Shown: positions 14,498-22,126, counted from the stretch's first letter. The stretch is 28,663 bases of DNA from an uncultured Lachnospiraceae bacterium (GCA_947564305.1 CANOBT010000072.1:1-28663); one strand, 5' to 3'. The notes: generated from the letters alone by a model not told the origin. Numbers and translations: made by a program.

Positions 14498-15810
14498 TTG
14501 GCCTCCTTCCCGGCGGCAATCTCCATATACTGTGTAAAACAGCCGTCGTGCATTGTAGTCTCTAAAAGTATATTGTCATAGGAACTGATGATTTTTTGTG
14601 CGTTCGACATACCGATTCCCTGATGCCCTGCCTTGGTGGTAAAGCCCTGCTGTTTTAATTTATGTAAAGCAAGATTGTCACCTTGAAAACTGTTGCTCAC
14701 AATGATCGCTGTCGTATTCGGGTTATGAATGATATTCAGACCGACTTTGGGCTGTGTTGTTTCTAGTGCCGCCTCAATCGCATTGTCCAAAAATATTCCC
14801 AGGACCCGCGCCAGATCCACGGTATCCATAGAAAAGCAGGAAACGTAATCCGGAATATCAATCGTTACATCAATTCCTATTTCATGGGCGTAAATCATTT
14901 TCGTGGAGAGCAGGCTTTTGATCTCCAACACACCAATATTACTTAGCTGGTTCAGCTTATAGTCTCCTTGTGTAATCAAATTTTGAGTGGGGAGGATTTT
15001 CTCCTCAAAAAAATTCTTCAATTCTTCCATATCTCCATTGTCAATATAACCGGACAGCGAAGCGAGGATATTTATATAATCATGCTTAAAGGAGCGAAGC
15101 TGGTCATACATGTTCTCCAGATTCCGGGTGTAATCCTGCAGATCCTGAAGCGCTCTTTGCCTTGCCTCTGTCTGTATTTTTTCACGGTATGCCCTGAACA
15201 TGGACAGAAACAAAAAAAGTGTGACCAGAAAGTAGCTAAGAAAGAGCAGCCCATTGTAATAAATCAGTCCAGAGATGGGAAGATTCCCTCTGACACCTGT
15301 GTTAAAGAAAAACACGATGAAAAAGAGGAGTAAAGCTGCATCGATCAAATACCATATCTGCTGAATCTGAAATATGCCTTTTCTGTTTAGTATCATCCGT
15401 CGTATTGCCTTACCGCATAACAGCGTAATGAGGAAAAACAGCAGTGTCTGGACAATTACGATACAAGGTGCGATATAAGGATTTTCCCATATCCACACAG
15501 GGAGAAGTGCATTCCGGACAGCGGCTGACACATTCTCCATGATAATGGAGAACACAAATCCCCAAAAGCCCATGCAGATATTTTGCGGGCGGGTATCCCG
15601 GTAACTGAGCAGCCCATACAGGCAGATTACGATCAGAACACTAAACACGCCATATTGTTTGAATGTCAACAGTGGTATGGGCAGCATGGCGCAGAGCATT
15701 AAAATATGAAGTACCACAAATGCTTTCAGTCCCATTTTTTGAGGCCAGTGATTGCGGATTGAGATTGCCATCCGAAATGTAGGTAACAGCAAAGCAAGAT
15801 AGGGTTCCAT
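14491..15810 (-). CDS. GHKL sensor histidine kinase (AgrC-like)
   Basis: A 439-residue membrane sensor kinase. Residues 1-205 contain about six hydrophobic segments and no extracytoplasmic sensor domain, as in peptide-sensing AgrC/ComD kinases. A coiled linker (205-238) leads to the phospho-acceptor H243 in RSFKHDYINIL. The ATPase domain has its N-box at LGIFLDNAIEAALE (N343) and a G-box GHQGIGMSNAQK. The gene is preceded by AAAGGAGAGG and a near-consensus promoter, and overlaps the response-regulator gene. Ligand unknown; a peptide is likely from the family but not shown here. Confidence 0.93.
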   Translation of the reverse strand: MEPYLALLLPTFRMAISIRNHWPQKMGLKAFVVLHILMLCAMLPIPLLTFKQYGVFSVLIVICLYGLLSYRDTRPQNICMGFWGFVFSIIMENVSAAVRNALLPVWIWENPYIAPCIVIVQTLLFFLITLLCGKAIRRMILNRKGIFQIQQIWYLIDAALLLFFIVFFFNTGVRGNLPISGLIYYNGLLFLSYFLVTLFLFLSMFRAYREKIQTEARQRALQDLQDYTRNLENMYDQLRSFKHDYINILASLSGYIDNGDMEELKNFFEEKILPTQNLITQGDYKLNQLSNIGVLEIKSLLSTKMIYAHEIGIDVTIDIPDYVSCFSMDTVDLARVLGIFLDNAIEAALETTQPKVGLNIIHNPNTTAIIVSNSFQGDNLALHKLKQQGFTTKAGHQGIGMSNAQKIISSYDNILLETTMHDGCFTQYMEIAAGKEAKC

Positions 15811-15845
15811 GTAACCTCTCCTTTCGAGGCACGTAAGCCGTATCT

Positions 15846-15874
15846 ATTATACTGAATAAGATACCGGATATCAA
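15846..15874 (-). promoter_or_regulatory. Promoter of the two-component operon
   Basis: Read on the minus strand, TTGATA (15869-15874) and TATAAT (15846-15851) are exactly 17 bases apart. The -10 box ends 35 bases ahead of the kinase start codon, giving a short leader. This is the best promoter match in the window. Confidence 0.75.
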
Positions 15875-15959
15875 GAGTCAGGCAAAAATGATGAATAAAC
15901 GATGTATTCAAAAGGCAGGCAGAGCGTTTATGACAGCAGGGGAGCCTTTTGTGATAGTT

Positions 15960-15990
15960 TTGCGAGAAGGGATGATGTCTCTGTTATACT
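15960..15990 (+). promoter_or_regulatory. Possible extended -10 promoter for the GPP34-like gene
   Basis: TATACT at 15985-15990 is preceded by TGT, giving an extended -10 (TGTTATACT). A weak TTGCGA lies 19 bases upstream at 15960-15965. The gene starts 46 bases downstream. Confidence 0.45.
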
Positions 15991-16036
15991 ATATTCATAC
16001 AAAGGCCGTGAATACGGCGGGAAAGGGGTTTTATTG

Positions 16037-16690
16037 ATGAAATTAACAACAACTGAAAAATATGCGCTTGCTGTGTTGGAAGTGAAAGGTAAACTGTCTG
16101 ATCTGCAAAAGAAGGAGCGTGGGGTCTGCCTGGTTGCATCCTGCATTTGGGATATGATGGAGTCAGAGTGTGTAATGTCTGATGAAAAGGGAAGGTTTAT
16201 AGTTTCAGCGCCTCTCCCGGGCTCACTCTCCTACTGTAGTTCCATTTATGAGATGCTGCAGAAAAAGCCCATGAAGCCGAAGAAGATTGTTCGGGACTAT
16301 ATGGTTACTCTGACAGACAAGCGTATCAAGTCTCTGGCAGAAGATATCGCGGATCATCTGATCAGCAAATCCGCGTTAGTAGCAGAGCAGCAAGAGGGTT
16401 TGCGGAAAACAAAATTGTATCATGTGGATCATGCCATCATTTCAGATGATATGTCTGCATTGAAACATATGGATGAGACAGTTACCCCTGCTCAGTTCAT
16501 GCTTGCGATTCTTCTGCTGAAAAGCGGCACAGCGAAAAAACTGCTGAATAAAGAGGAATTGTCTGAACTGAAAAAAGCAGCTAAGGAGGATCGGGGGGAA
16601 TTCCAGCCTTATGTGAAAGAGATGATTAAGGCTGTAGATATGACAATCACTGTAGGCGCTGCGGCTGCGGTCAGCGGCTCTCTTTCATAA
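16037..16690 (+). CDS. GPP34-like (GOLPH3-fold) protein
   Basis: A 217-residue mostly helical protein. The layout, LTTTEKYALAVLEVKGKLS, then CLVASCIWDMMESECVMSDE, a short strand RFIVSAPLPG, and the helix-rich segment KKIVRDYMVTLTDKRIKSLA, resembles the GPP34/GOLPH3 family, whose eukaryotic members bind phosphatidylinositol-4-phosphate. The bacterial role is unsettled. The start at 16037 is chosen because GAAAGGGG lies about 9 bases ahead; the same frame is open back to 15902 but without a ribosome site. The last residues (TITVGAAAAVSGSLS) are small and hydrophobic. It is a single gene converging on the ATPase pseudogene. The family assignment is from memory of the pattern and is tentative. 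Confidence 0.55.
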   Translation: MKLTTTEKYALAVLEVKGKLSDLQKKERGVCLVASCIWDMMESECVMSDEKGRFIVSAPLPGSLSYCSSIYEMLQKKPMKPKKIVRDYMVTLTDKRIKSLAEDIADHLISKSALVAEQQEGLRKTKLYHVDHAIISDDMSALKHMDETVTPAQFMLAILLLKSGTAKKLLNKEELSELKKAAKEDRGEFQPYVKEMIKAVDMTITVGAAAAVSGSLS

Positions 16691-16755
16691 TAATGTCTAC
16701 ATGAAAAATGATACTTTATGGTAAAAGCCCGGGGCTTCAATCTGTCTTATCTAAA

Positions 16756-16812
16756 AAGCCAGCCTTCTTCCTTCCAATTTTTCATTTATGGAAGGAATGA
16801 GGCCGGTCTTTT
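16756..16812. terminator. Probable bidirectional terminator
   Basis: TTCCTTCCA (16768-16776) pairs perfectly with TGGAAGGAA (16789-16797). Imperfect outer pairing continues (CC at 16759-16764 with GG at 16801-16806), ending in TTTT on the plus strand and with a matching A-rich flank on the left. It lies between two convergent genes. Confidence 0.55.
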
Positions 16813-16844
16813 ACTTTTGTGGAAGTGTTCAGGATACTCTGTTT

Positions 16845-18234
16845 CTATTCTTCTAACCGTTCACGCAGCACCTCAACCTTGCATTCATGCCGTTTCTTTT
16901 CATCTTTTCGATCATACGCAATCCCTACGGCAAGTATCCGTCCCGTACACTTTGGTTCTTCGCCCATTCTGCCGTCAAAGTTTGTTGCGTATCGTCGGTC
17001 TTTAATCTGCCGGATCGCGTTGTCTGATGTGTCATCTACTTTCAATTCCAGAATAATCCCGTCCTCTTCCTTTTTGTAAGGATAGAAAATATAGTCCACA
17101 TAGCCGGTTCCTGAGCGGTCTTCCAACCGGATATCATAATACTCCCGCGCCTGGAGATACACAAATGTGATCACCTTGGAAAGCTCGGCTTCATCGTTGT
17201 ATCGGATCAGAGGACTTTCTGTATTATGGGCATGTTCCAGTATCTCCACCATGGTATCGGTGTCTCCGGCCTTCGTCGGTCGCCGCAAGCATTTTGGCGG
17301 ATTCCATGGTCCAGTAACTGTGAACCTGATTGTATGACAAGGCTCCGATAATGGAGCGGGGGTTATAAAGACGCCTGCCGGACATTGTCTGATAGCCGTT
17401 GTACCAGAGCCGAAGCTCGTCACGAGTGACCTTCGGATCCGCCTCCAGTTTCAGATATTTCTCATATAGTGCATCGACTTCTTCTTCCGTAAAACCAAAA
17501 TATTTACTGTACTTTTCCTGAATTGCCATGGAAAACTCAAAAAACATGTTCAGCTCTGAACCGCTGGAATATTTGGAAATAGGGAGAATGCCGGTCATAT
17601 AGACCATCTCAACATATGCCTTGTCTTTCAAAAGGAGACTTAAGAATTTGGTAAATGCCTCCCGGTCATCGTCTGTAACAAACTTCTGATGATAAATATA
17701 ATCCCACTCGTCCAATACAAAAATAAATCTGCCGCCATCGCAATATTCGAGAATCCTATTCATTGCGTCCCATACAGCATCCTCTTTTTCAATCTCAGCA
17801 TCCGGATAGGCTTTTCTCAAATCCATGTTCAACTGCCTTTTGATTCTGGAAATGTACTGTGCGTAAGTTGTGATTTCATCTGACATTTCATTGAATCTGA
17901 TAAAAATCACATTGTGTTGATTCAAATGTTCTTTATACCATGGATATCCGGCAACGTTCAGCTTGTCAAACAAGTCACTGCTGTCCACACATTTCCCCAA
18001 AAAAGCAGCGAGCATATTGGCCATAGTTGTCTTTCCAAAACGTCGTGGTCTGGTGATGCAGATATATTTGGGATCTCTTCCCCTCACCACATCCATTTTT
18101 CCAGATGCGTTCTTACGTAATTCCACAATAGGTACGAGTTCGTTCAGGATAGCTGTTTTATCCACGAAATAGGTCATAGAAACATCTTACTGAAATAACA
18201 TATAAGCGCTTTTACTGTTCAGATAAATTCCCAT
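16845..18234 (-). pseudogene. AAA-ATPase-like / PD-(D/E)XK family gene, inactivated
   Basis: This is a gene of the common gut-Clostridia AAA-ATPase-like family with a C-terminal nuclease-like domain. The intact start is ATG at 18234 (MGIYLNSKSAYMLFQ) behind AAGGAGCG, but codon 16 is TAA (18187-18189). The same frame continues with TYFVDKTAILNELVP, the P-loop CITRPRRFGKTTMANML and Walker B FIFVLDEWDYIY. At about 17305-17310 the text jumps from QVHSYWT to ESAKMLAAT, where relatives have roughly 90-100 more residues. A 4-base tandem duplication then follows (CGAC twice on the minus strand, 17275-17282); removing one copy restores AATKAGDTDTMVEILEHAHN and the C-terminal YVDYIFYPYKKEEDGIILEL to the stop at 16845. 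Three independent lesions mean it cannot encode the full protein. Confidence 0.85.
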
Positions 18235-18299
18235 TTATTTACACGCTCCTTCCGCGATACGCTGATTTTCACGTAGACTGTAACTTCTTTCGTACAATT

Positions 18300-18328
18300 A
18301 TTATATTCGATTTAGAATTGCTTTACAA
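18300..18328 (-). promoter_or_regulatory. Promoter of the inactivated ATPase gene
   Basis: On the minus strand TTGTAA (18323-18328) and TATAAT (18300-18305) are 17 bases apart, about 66 bases ahead of the original start codon. The promoter and ribosome site thus look intact although the reading frame is broken. Confidence 0.6.
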
Positions 18329-18420
18329 GCATTTTGAACAGATGTCAACAATGGAACCATACATTCAAAACCGAATCAGGAAGTGTTTTTAAAGGCTGCT
18401 GAGTTTCTGGGACTTTAATA

Positions 18421-18449
18421 TTGACACAGGGAAAGTTATAAGTTCTAAA
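18421..18449 (+). promoter_or_regulatory. Probable promoter of the AlbA_2 gene, with candidate operator
   Basis: A consensus TTGACA (18421-18426) and TCTAAA (18444-18449) are 17 bases apart. The inverted repeat AATAGT-N6-ACTATT at 18458-18475 would fall at the transcription start, a usual place for a repressor site. Confidence 0.5.
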
Positions 18450-18643
18450 AAGTCCTCAATAGTGGGTATACTATTTATAGGAGCCTGAGCTCTGGTGAAT
18501 AATATTCAGATGATTACGATTTTTCTTTATATAGAAAAGTACAGCGGTGAAAAAAATAAGCTAAAAGAATTGATATTGTTTTGTGGAATCACTATAATAC
18601 AAATAAGTACACTTATATTACTGGAGAAAGGGAGGCAGAGTCT

Positions 18644-19924
18644 ATGGATTCAAAGGTGATCAAATCAATATTGGAAATAGGAGAAACTATTGCAGTAGAA
18701 TTCAAGCGTTGTGGAAATGGCATTGAGAATGACGTTTACGAATCCGTATGCTCTTTTTTGAATCGTTTTGGCGGAGATATTTTTTTAGGAGTGCAGGATG
18801 ATGGGACAGTCTGCGGCGTGCCTGAAAGAGCGGCTTCGGACATGGTAAAGAACTTTATAAGCTGCATTAGTAATCCGGTATTGTTTACACCGACGATTTA
18901 TTTATCACCCAAAATTGTAAGATATGAAGGAAAAACGATTATCCATGTACATGTTTTACCTAGTGCAGAGGTGCATAGTTTTAAAAAAACAATTTATGAT
19001 CGAGTAGATGATGCGGATGTGAAAGTAACCTCAACATCTCAGATTGCACAAATGTATATTCGTAAACAGGAAATTTTTACAGAACGTAAAGTTTATCCTT
19101 ATGTGAAAAAATTAGATCTTCGGCTTGATATGCTTCCCCAATTACGTGTGATGGCTTCAAATCAAAGTAATGGGCAGGGGCATCCGTGGAGTAAAATGAC
19201 TGATGATGAACTGTTGAAAAGTGCAAGATTGTATACAATGGATCGTGTAACGGGTGAGCAGGGATTTAATCTGGCGGCGGTGATGCTTTTGGGAAAAGAT
19301 GATGTGATTTTGGATATTGTTCCAGCTTATGTGACGGATGCCTTGCTTCGGCGTGTTAATGTGGATCGCTATGATGACAGAGAAATCGTGCAGACAAATT
19401 TGATAGAAAGCTATGAACGTTTAATGGAATTTGGACGTAAGCATTTACTGGATTATTTTTTTCTGGAGGATGATCAGCGCAAGAGTCTGAGAAATATTAT
19501 CACCCGCGAGATGATTGCAAACACATTAATTCACCGGGAATATACGAGTTCCTATCAGCTAGGATCTGGTGTGCGGAATTTGTTTAAATACAGCAAATTT
19601 TACTCTGGCAAAAATCCTGAGTTTATTGAAGGGGATATTTTTAGAATTATAGTACCTCTAAAAGAAGAACAGGAAGAAATTACCACCCAGTCCACCCAAT
19701 CGGCCACCCAGTCCACCCAATCGGCCACCCATTTAAATGGAATGGATTCGATACAAGAAATTATGAAACTTATTGGACAAGACCCCTTTCTTTCTCAAAA
19801 ACAAATGGCTGAAAAACTTCATTTAAATCAAAATACACTGAAATATTACATTAAGAAAATGCGTGAAAAAGGAATGATAGAAAGGGTCGGTTCTAGTCGA
19901 AAAGGAAAATGGATTCTTAAATAA
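18644..19924 (+). CDS. AlbA_2 (Schlafen-like) domain protein with winged helix, internally shortened
   Basis: A 426-residue protein. Residues about 1-135 form the AlbA_2 domain, with ETIAVEFKRCGNGIENDVYE and FLNRFGGDIFLGVQDDG; family members act as DNA-binding regulators. The central C-terminal ATPase-like part runs to the motif REMIANTLIHREYTSSY, which is followed at once by QLGSGVRNLFKYSKFYSG. In relatives about 50 residues separate these motifs, so an in-frame deletion at about 19550-19560 (residue 303-306) is likely. A linker with a duplicated TQSTQSA follows, then a winged helix at the end (LSQKQMAEKLHLNQNTLKYY). GGGAGG lies 8 bases before the ATG. Function after the loss is uncertain. 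Confidence 0.8.
   Translation: MDSKVIKSILEIGETIAVEFKRCGNGIENDVYESVCSFLNRFGGDIFLGVQDDGTVCGVPERAASDMVKNFISCISNPVLFTPTIYLSPKIVRYEGKTIIHVHVLPSAEVHSFKKTIYDRVDDADVKVTSTSQIAQMYIRKQEIFTERKVYPYVKKLDLRLDMLPQLRVMASNQSNGQGHPWSKMTDDELLKSARLYTMDRVTGEQGFNLAAVMLLGKDDVILDIVPAYVTDALLRRVNVDRYDDREIVQTNLIESYERLMEFGRKHLLDYFFLEDDQRKSLRNIITREMIANTLIHREYTSSYQLGSGVRNLFKYSKFYSGKNPEFIEGDIFRIIVPLKEEQEEITTQSTQSATQSTQSATHLNGMDSIQEIMKLIGQDPFLSQKQMAEKLHLNQNTLKYYIKKMREKGMIERVGSSRKGKWILK
19685..19730 (+). repeat. 21-base tandem repeat in the AlbA_2 linker
   Basis: Two exact 21-base units (19685-19705 and 19706-19726) are followed by four bases of a third. They encode TQSTQSA twice between the AlbA_2 part and the winged helix. 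Being a multiple of three, changes in copy number keep the frame. Confidence 0.9.
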
Positions 19925-19935
19925 AGAATATATAG

Positions 19936-19941
19936 TATAAT
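19936..19941 (+). promoter_or_regulatory. Possible -10 box of the AlkZ/EVE gene
   Basis: A perfect TATAAT lies 37 bases ahead of the start at 19978; the -35 region (ATTCTT, 19913-19918) is poor and overlaps the end of the AlbA_2 gene. Confidence 0.35.
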
Positions 19942-19977
19942 AGAGCCGCAAAATACAAAAGAGCTTAGGAGAATAAT

Positions 19978-21207
19978 ATGGCGAATGAATCTGGAACATG
20001 GATCATGCATGGAGTTGCAGAAGATGATCCTAAGTGTATACATACGGTAGATGAAGCAATTGAATATATAAACAAGGTTGGATTCCTGCCATTGTTTCAG
20101 AATGAAATTCCAGGCTTTTCTTTAGAAGAGCGCACTGTCCCGGAGCATTGGTGGAGTGACAGCCTTGAGCGTGATCCCTGGAGATGGCGTGAACGGATTG
20201 CCAGAAGCGGGCAGGTAGCTTATGGCAAGTTTTTTGATAAGAAGGCCGGCTTCATTTCTAAAGAATGGTTTCCGCATTTTGCAAATTATCGCAGGGATGG
20301 ATATGACTTCGATGCATTATGGGATGATGAGATGGCTTCCATACGTCAGAAAAAGATCATGGATCTTTTTGCAGAGGAGAATGCAGATGCAGAGTTATAT
20401 TCCTTTGAGGTGAAGAAGAATGCAGGTTTTGGAAAAGACGGAGAGAAGAATTTTGAAGGTACTGTAACAGATTTGGAAATGAGGTTGTACCTTTGCATGA
20501 GAGATTTCAGACAGCGGAGGAATCAGAAGGGAGAGGAATACGGCTGGTCGATTGCCGTATATTCTACACCGGAGCATCTATGGGGATATAATCATGTGAC
20601 TTCTGCTTATAAGGAAACACCAGCACAATCCTGGGAGAAGATTGCAGCGCATATGAAAGTGCTCTATCCAATTGCGGTAGAGGCACAAATACGCAGAATG
20701 CTTGGTATTTCAAAAGCTGGCAGCACGATTATACGTAGAAAATCGAATCGTACGGAGGCAAAGGATTGGATTATTCCGGCCAATCCAAAATACTTTGATG
20801 TGGTCGGAGCATTTGAGGCGTCCAATATTGTCACCTGGAAGCAGAGCAGTGATATTCATGTAGGCGATATGATCTATATGTACGTAGCTGCACCTTATTC
20901 ATCTATTATGTACAGGTGCAAGGCGATGGAGGTGGACATTCCCTGGCAGTATTCGGATGATCATGTGACTGTAAAGACTGCAATGAAGGTGGAGCTTTTG
21001 GAGAAGTATGAGCCGGGAGTATGGTCATTTCAGAGAATCAAGGAGTTTGGTGTATATGCGGTCCGCGGACCGAGAAGCATGCCAAAAGAACTAAAGCGTG
21101 AGATAACATTGAAGGAAACTGAGGAAAAACGGGAAATTGCTGAGAGAAGAAGCAAGACTTTATGCTCAGAGAAAGGGGGGAACGGAAGTGACAAAGGCAG
21201 GCAATGA
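19978..21207 (+). CDS. AlkZ-related protein fused to an EVE/PUA-like domain
   Basis: A 409-residue two-part protein. Residues about 1-245 match the AlkZ-related group found in Clostridia: IEYINKVGFLPLFQNEIPGF, EHWWSDSLERDPWRWRE, IAYGKFFDKKAGFI-like YGKFFDKKAGFI, WFPHFANYRRDGYDFDALWD and YSTPEHLWGYNHVTSAY. True AlkZ proteins open crosslinked or alkylated DNA bases, but this group's activity is unproven. Residues about 262-370 look like an EVE/PUA-type domain (WIIPANPKYFDVVGAF, VTWKQSSDIHVGDMIYMYVA), a fold that reads modified bases or RNA. A charged tail follows. TAGGAGA precedes the ATG. The last 20 bases overlap the next gene, so the two are probably translated together. Confidence 0.72.
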   Translation: MANESGTWIMHGVAEDDPKCIHTVDEAIEYINKVGFLPLFQNEIPGFSLEERTVPEHWWSDSLERDPWRWRERIARSGQVAYGKFFDKKAGFISKEWFPHFANYRRDGYDFDALWDDEMASIRQKKIMDLFAEENADAELYSFEVKKNAGFGKDGEKNFEGTVTDLEMRLYLCMRDFRQRRNQKGEEYGWSIAVYSTPEHLWGYNHVTSAYKETPAQSWEKIAAHMKVLYPIAVEAQIRRMLGISKAGSTIIRRKSNRTEAKDWIIPANPKYFDVVGAFEASNIVTWKQSSDIHVGDMIYMYVAAPYSSIMYRCKAMEVDIPWQYSDDHVTVKTAMKVELLEKYEPGVWSFQRIKEFGVYAVRGPRSMPKELKREITLKETEEKREIAERRSKTLCSEKGGNGSDKGRQ

Positions 21208-21772
21208 CTCAAATAAGCCAAGATATGAATTGCAGAAGGGACGGCCGCAGAGTCAGGATGGCCGTTCGGATAAAGAAATGAGATGTTATGATATATTGGA
21301 TAAGTTGGGGATGGAGTATTGGCGCATCGATCATCCGGATGCTAGGGCCTATACCATGGAAGCCTGTAAAGAAATCGATCTAGTACTGGGAGCAACGGTC
21401 TGCAAGAATCTGTTTCTGACCAACAGGCAGCATACAGATTTTTATCTTTTGATGATGCCGGGGGATAAGGCATTCAAGACTAGGGAACTTTCATCCCAGA
21501 TTAATAGTGCAAGGCTTTCCTTTGGTTCTGCAGAGGAAATGGAGGAAATGCTGGATTGCACGCCTGGTTCTTCAAGTATCATGGGTTTGATGAATGACAA
21601 AGAAAACCATGTGAAGCTGTTGGTGGATGAGGACGTGCTGAATGGAGAATTTCTCGGATGTCATCCTTGTATCAATACATCTAGCCTGAAGTTATATACA
21701 AAAGATGTTTTTGGAAAGCTTCTTGAAGCAATGCATCATAAAATGACGGTCGTGAAGCTGGTCGGAGAATAG
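21188..21772 (+). CDS. prdX: Prolyl-tRNA editing-type deacylase (PrdX/YbaK family)
   Basis: A 194-residue single-domain protein of the YbaK/ProX editing family, expected to remove wrongly attached amino acids (such as alanine) from prolyl-tRNA in the cytoplasm. Characteristic segments are MEACKEIDLVLGA, KNLFLTNRQHTDFYLLMM, GDKAFKTRELSSQI, SARLSFGSAEEMEEML, PGSSSIMGLMND and FLGCHPCINTSSLKL. The lead-in YELQKGRPQSQDGR is typical of the Clostridial PrdX group, which supports an early start. GTG at 21188 is chosen because AAAGGGGGG lies about 6 bases ahead; ATG at 21137 has no such site. It overlaps the AlkZ/EVE gene by 20 bases. Confidence 0.88.
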   Translation: MTKAGNDSNKPRYELQKGRPQSQDGRSDKEMRCYDILDKLGMEYWRIDHPDARAYTMEACKEIDLVLGATVCKNLFLTNRQHTDFYLLMMPGDKAFKTRELSSQINSARLSFGSAEEMEEMLDCTPGSSSIMGLMNDKENHVKLLVDEDVLNGEFLGCHPCINTSSLKLYTKDVFGKLLEAMHHKMTVVKLVGE

Positions 21773-21780
21773 GATAAGAT

Positions 21781-21810
21781 ACCCCGCTGCTTGCGGCGGG
21801 GTGGTTCTCT
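21781..21810 (+). terminator. Probable terminator after prdX
   Basis: ACCCCGC (21781-21787) pairs with GCGGGGT (21796-21802), a G+C-rich stem 8 bases after the prdX stop. The tail GGTTCTCTT is only moderately T-rich. Confidence 0.6.
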
Positions 21811-21825
21811 TCCCCTTCCTGATGT

Positions 21826-22098
21826 TCAAGTCTTAACAGTAACAAAATATTTTCTGTTTTCGTTTAATCTTATATCAAAATTATCTTTTGCAATTTCTTC
21901 TGTTGCATTACTGATCCCAATAATGGTTCCAATCAGTCTGCGTGCTGCAAATTTGGAAAATATCATGCCGATGATGACACTGACGATGGCAAAAACAATC
22001 AGTGTAATAAATGCTATGAAAAAAACAGTTATGTAGTTTTTTTTACAGAACGGCCAGAAGGAAACTGATAAACTCCTGTTAAATAAAAAGATGTGCAT
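21826..22098 (-). pseudogene. Sensor kinase fragment (membrane helix plus HAMP)
   Basis: On the minus strand about 90 codons read a hydrophobic helix, ITVFFIAFITLIVFAIVSVI, followed by a HAMP-like stretch, IIGISNATEEIAKDNFDIRL, and then soon a stop. This is the usual end of a sensor kinase's input module, but no dimerisation, histidine or ATPase region follows, and the ATG at 22098 has no ribosome site. It is best explained as the remains of a deleted two-component system, lying between prdX and the flavoenzyme gene. Confidence 0.65.
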
Positions 22099-22105
22099 GG
22101 CACAT
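22043..22105 (+). promoter_or_regulatory. Possible promoter and operator of the flavoenzyme gene
   Basis: TTACAG (22043-22048) and GATAAA (22067-22072) are 18 bases apart. An inverted repeat ATGTGC-ATG-GCACAT (22091-22105) lies just downstream, ahead of the ribosome site, and could bind a regulator. Confidence 0.35.
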
Positions 22106-22126
22106 TAGAAACAGGGAGGAAAGCCA

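Larger units (their letters stand above)
18235..18643. other. Divergent intergenic region
   Basis: These 409 bases lie between the ATPase pseudogene (minus) and the AlbA_2 gene (plus). They hold a promoter for each direction (listed separately) and an inverted repeat AATAGT-N6-ACTATT (18458-18463 with 18470-18475). I see no gene. The DNA is distinctly A+T-rich. Confidence 0.6.

Noticed and set aside
14968..15333. 121-codon plus-strand frame inside the sensor kinase
   Set aside because: Opposite strand of a well-defined GHKL kinase; no start signal.
19681..19735. Short repeats that could suggest a CRISPR or satellite
   Set aside because: Only two 21-base units, without spacers and inside a coding linker.
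21791..22036. 81-codon plus-strand frame after prdX
   Set aside because: It is the complement of the HAMP fragment, whose minus-strand reading has a clear motif.
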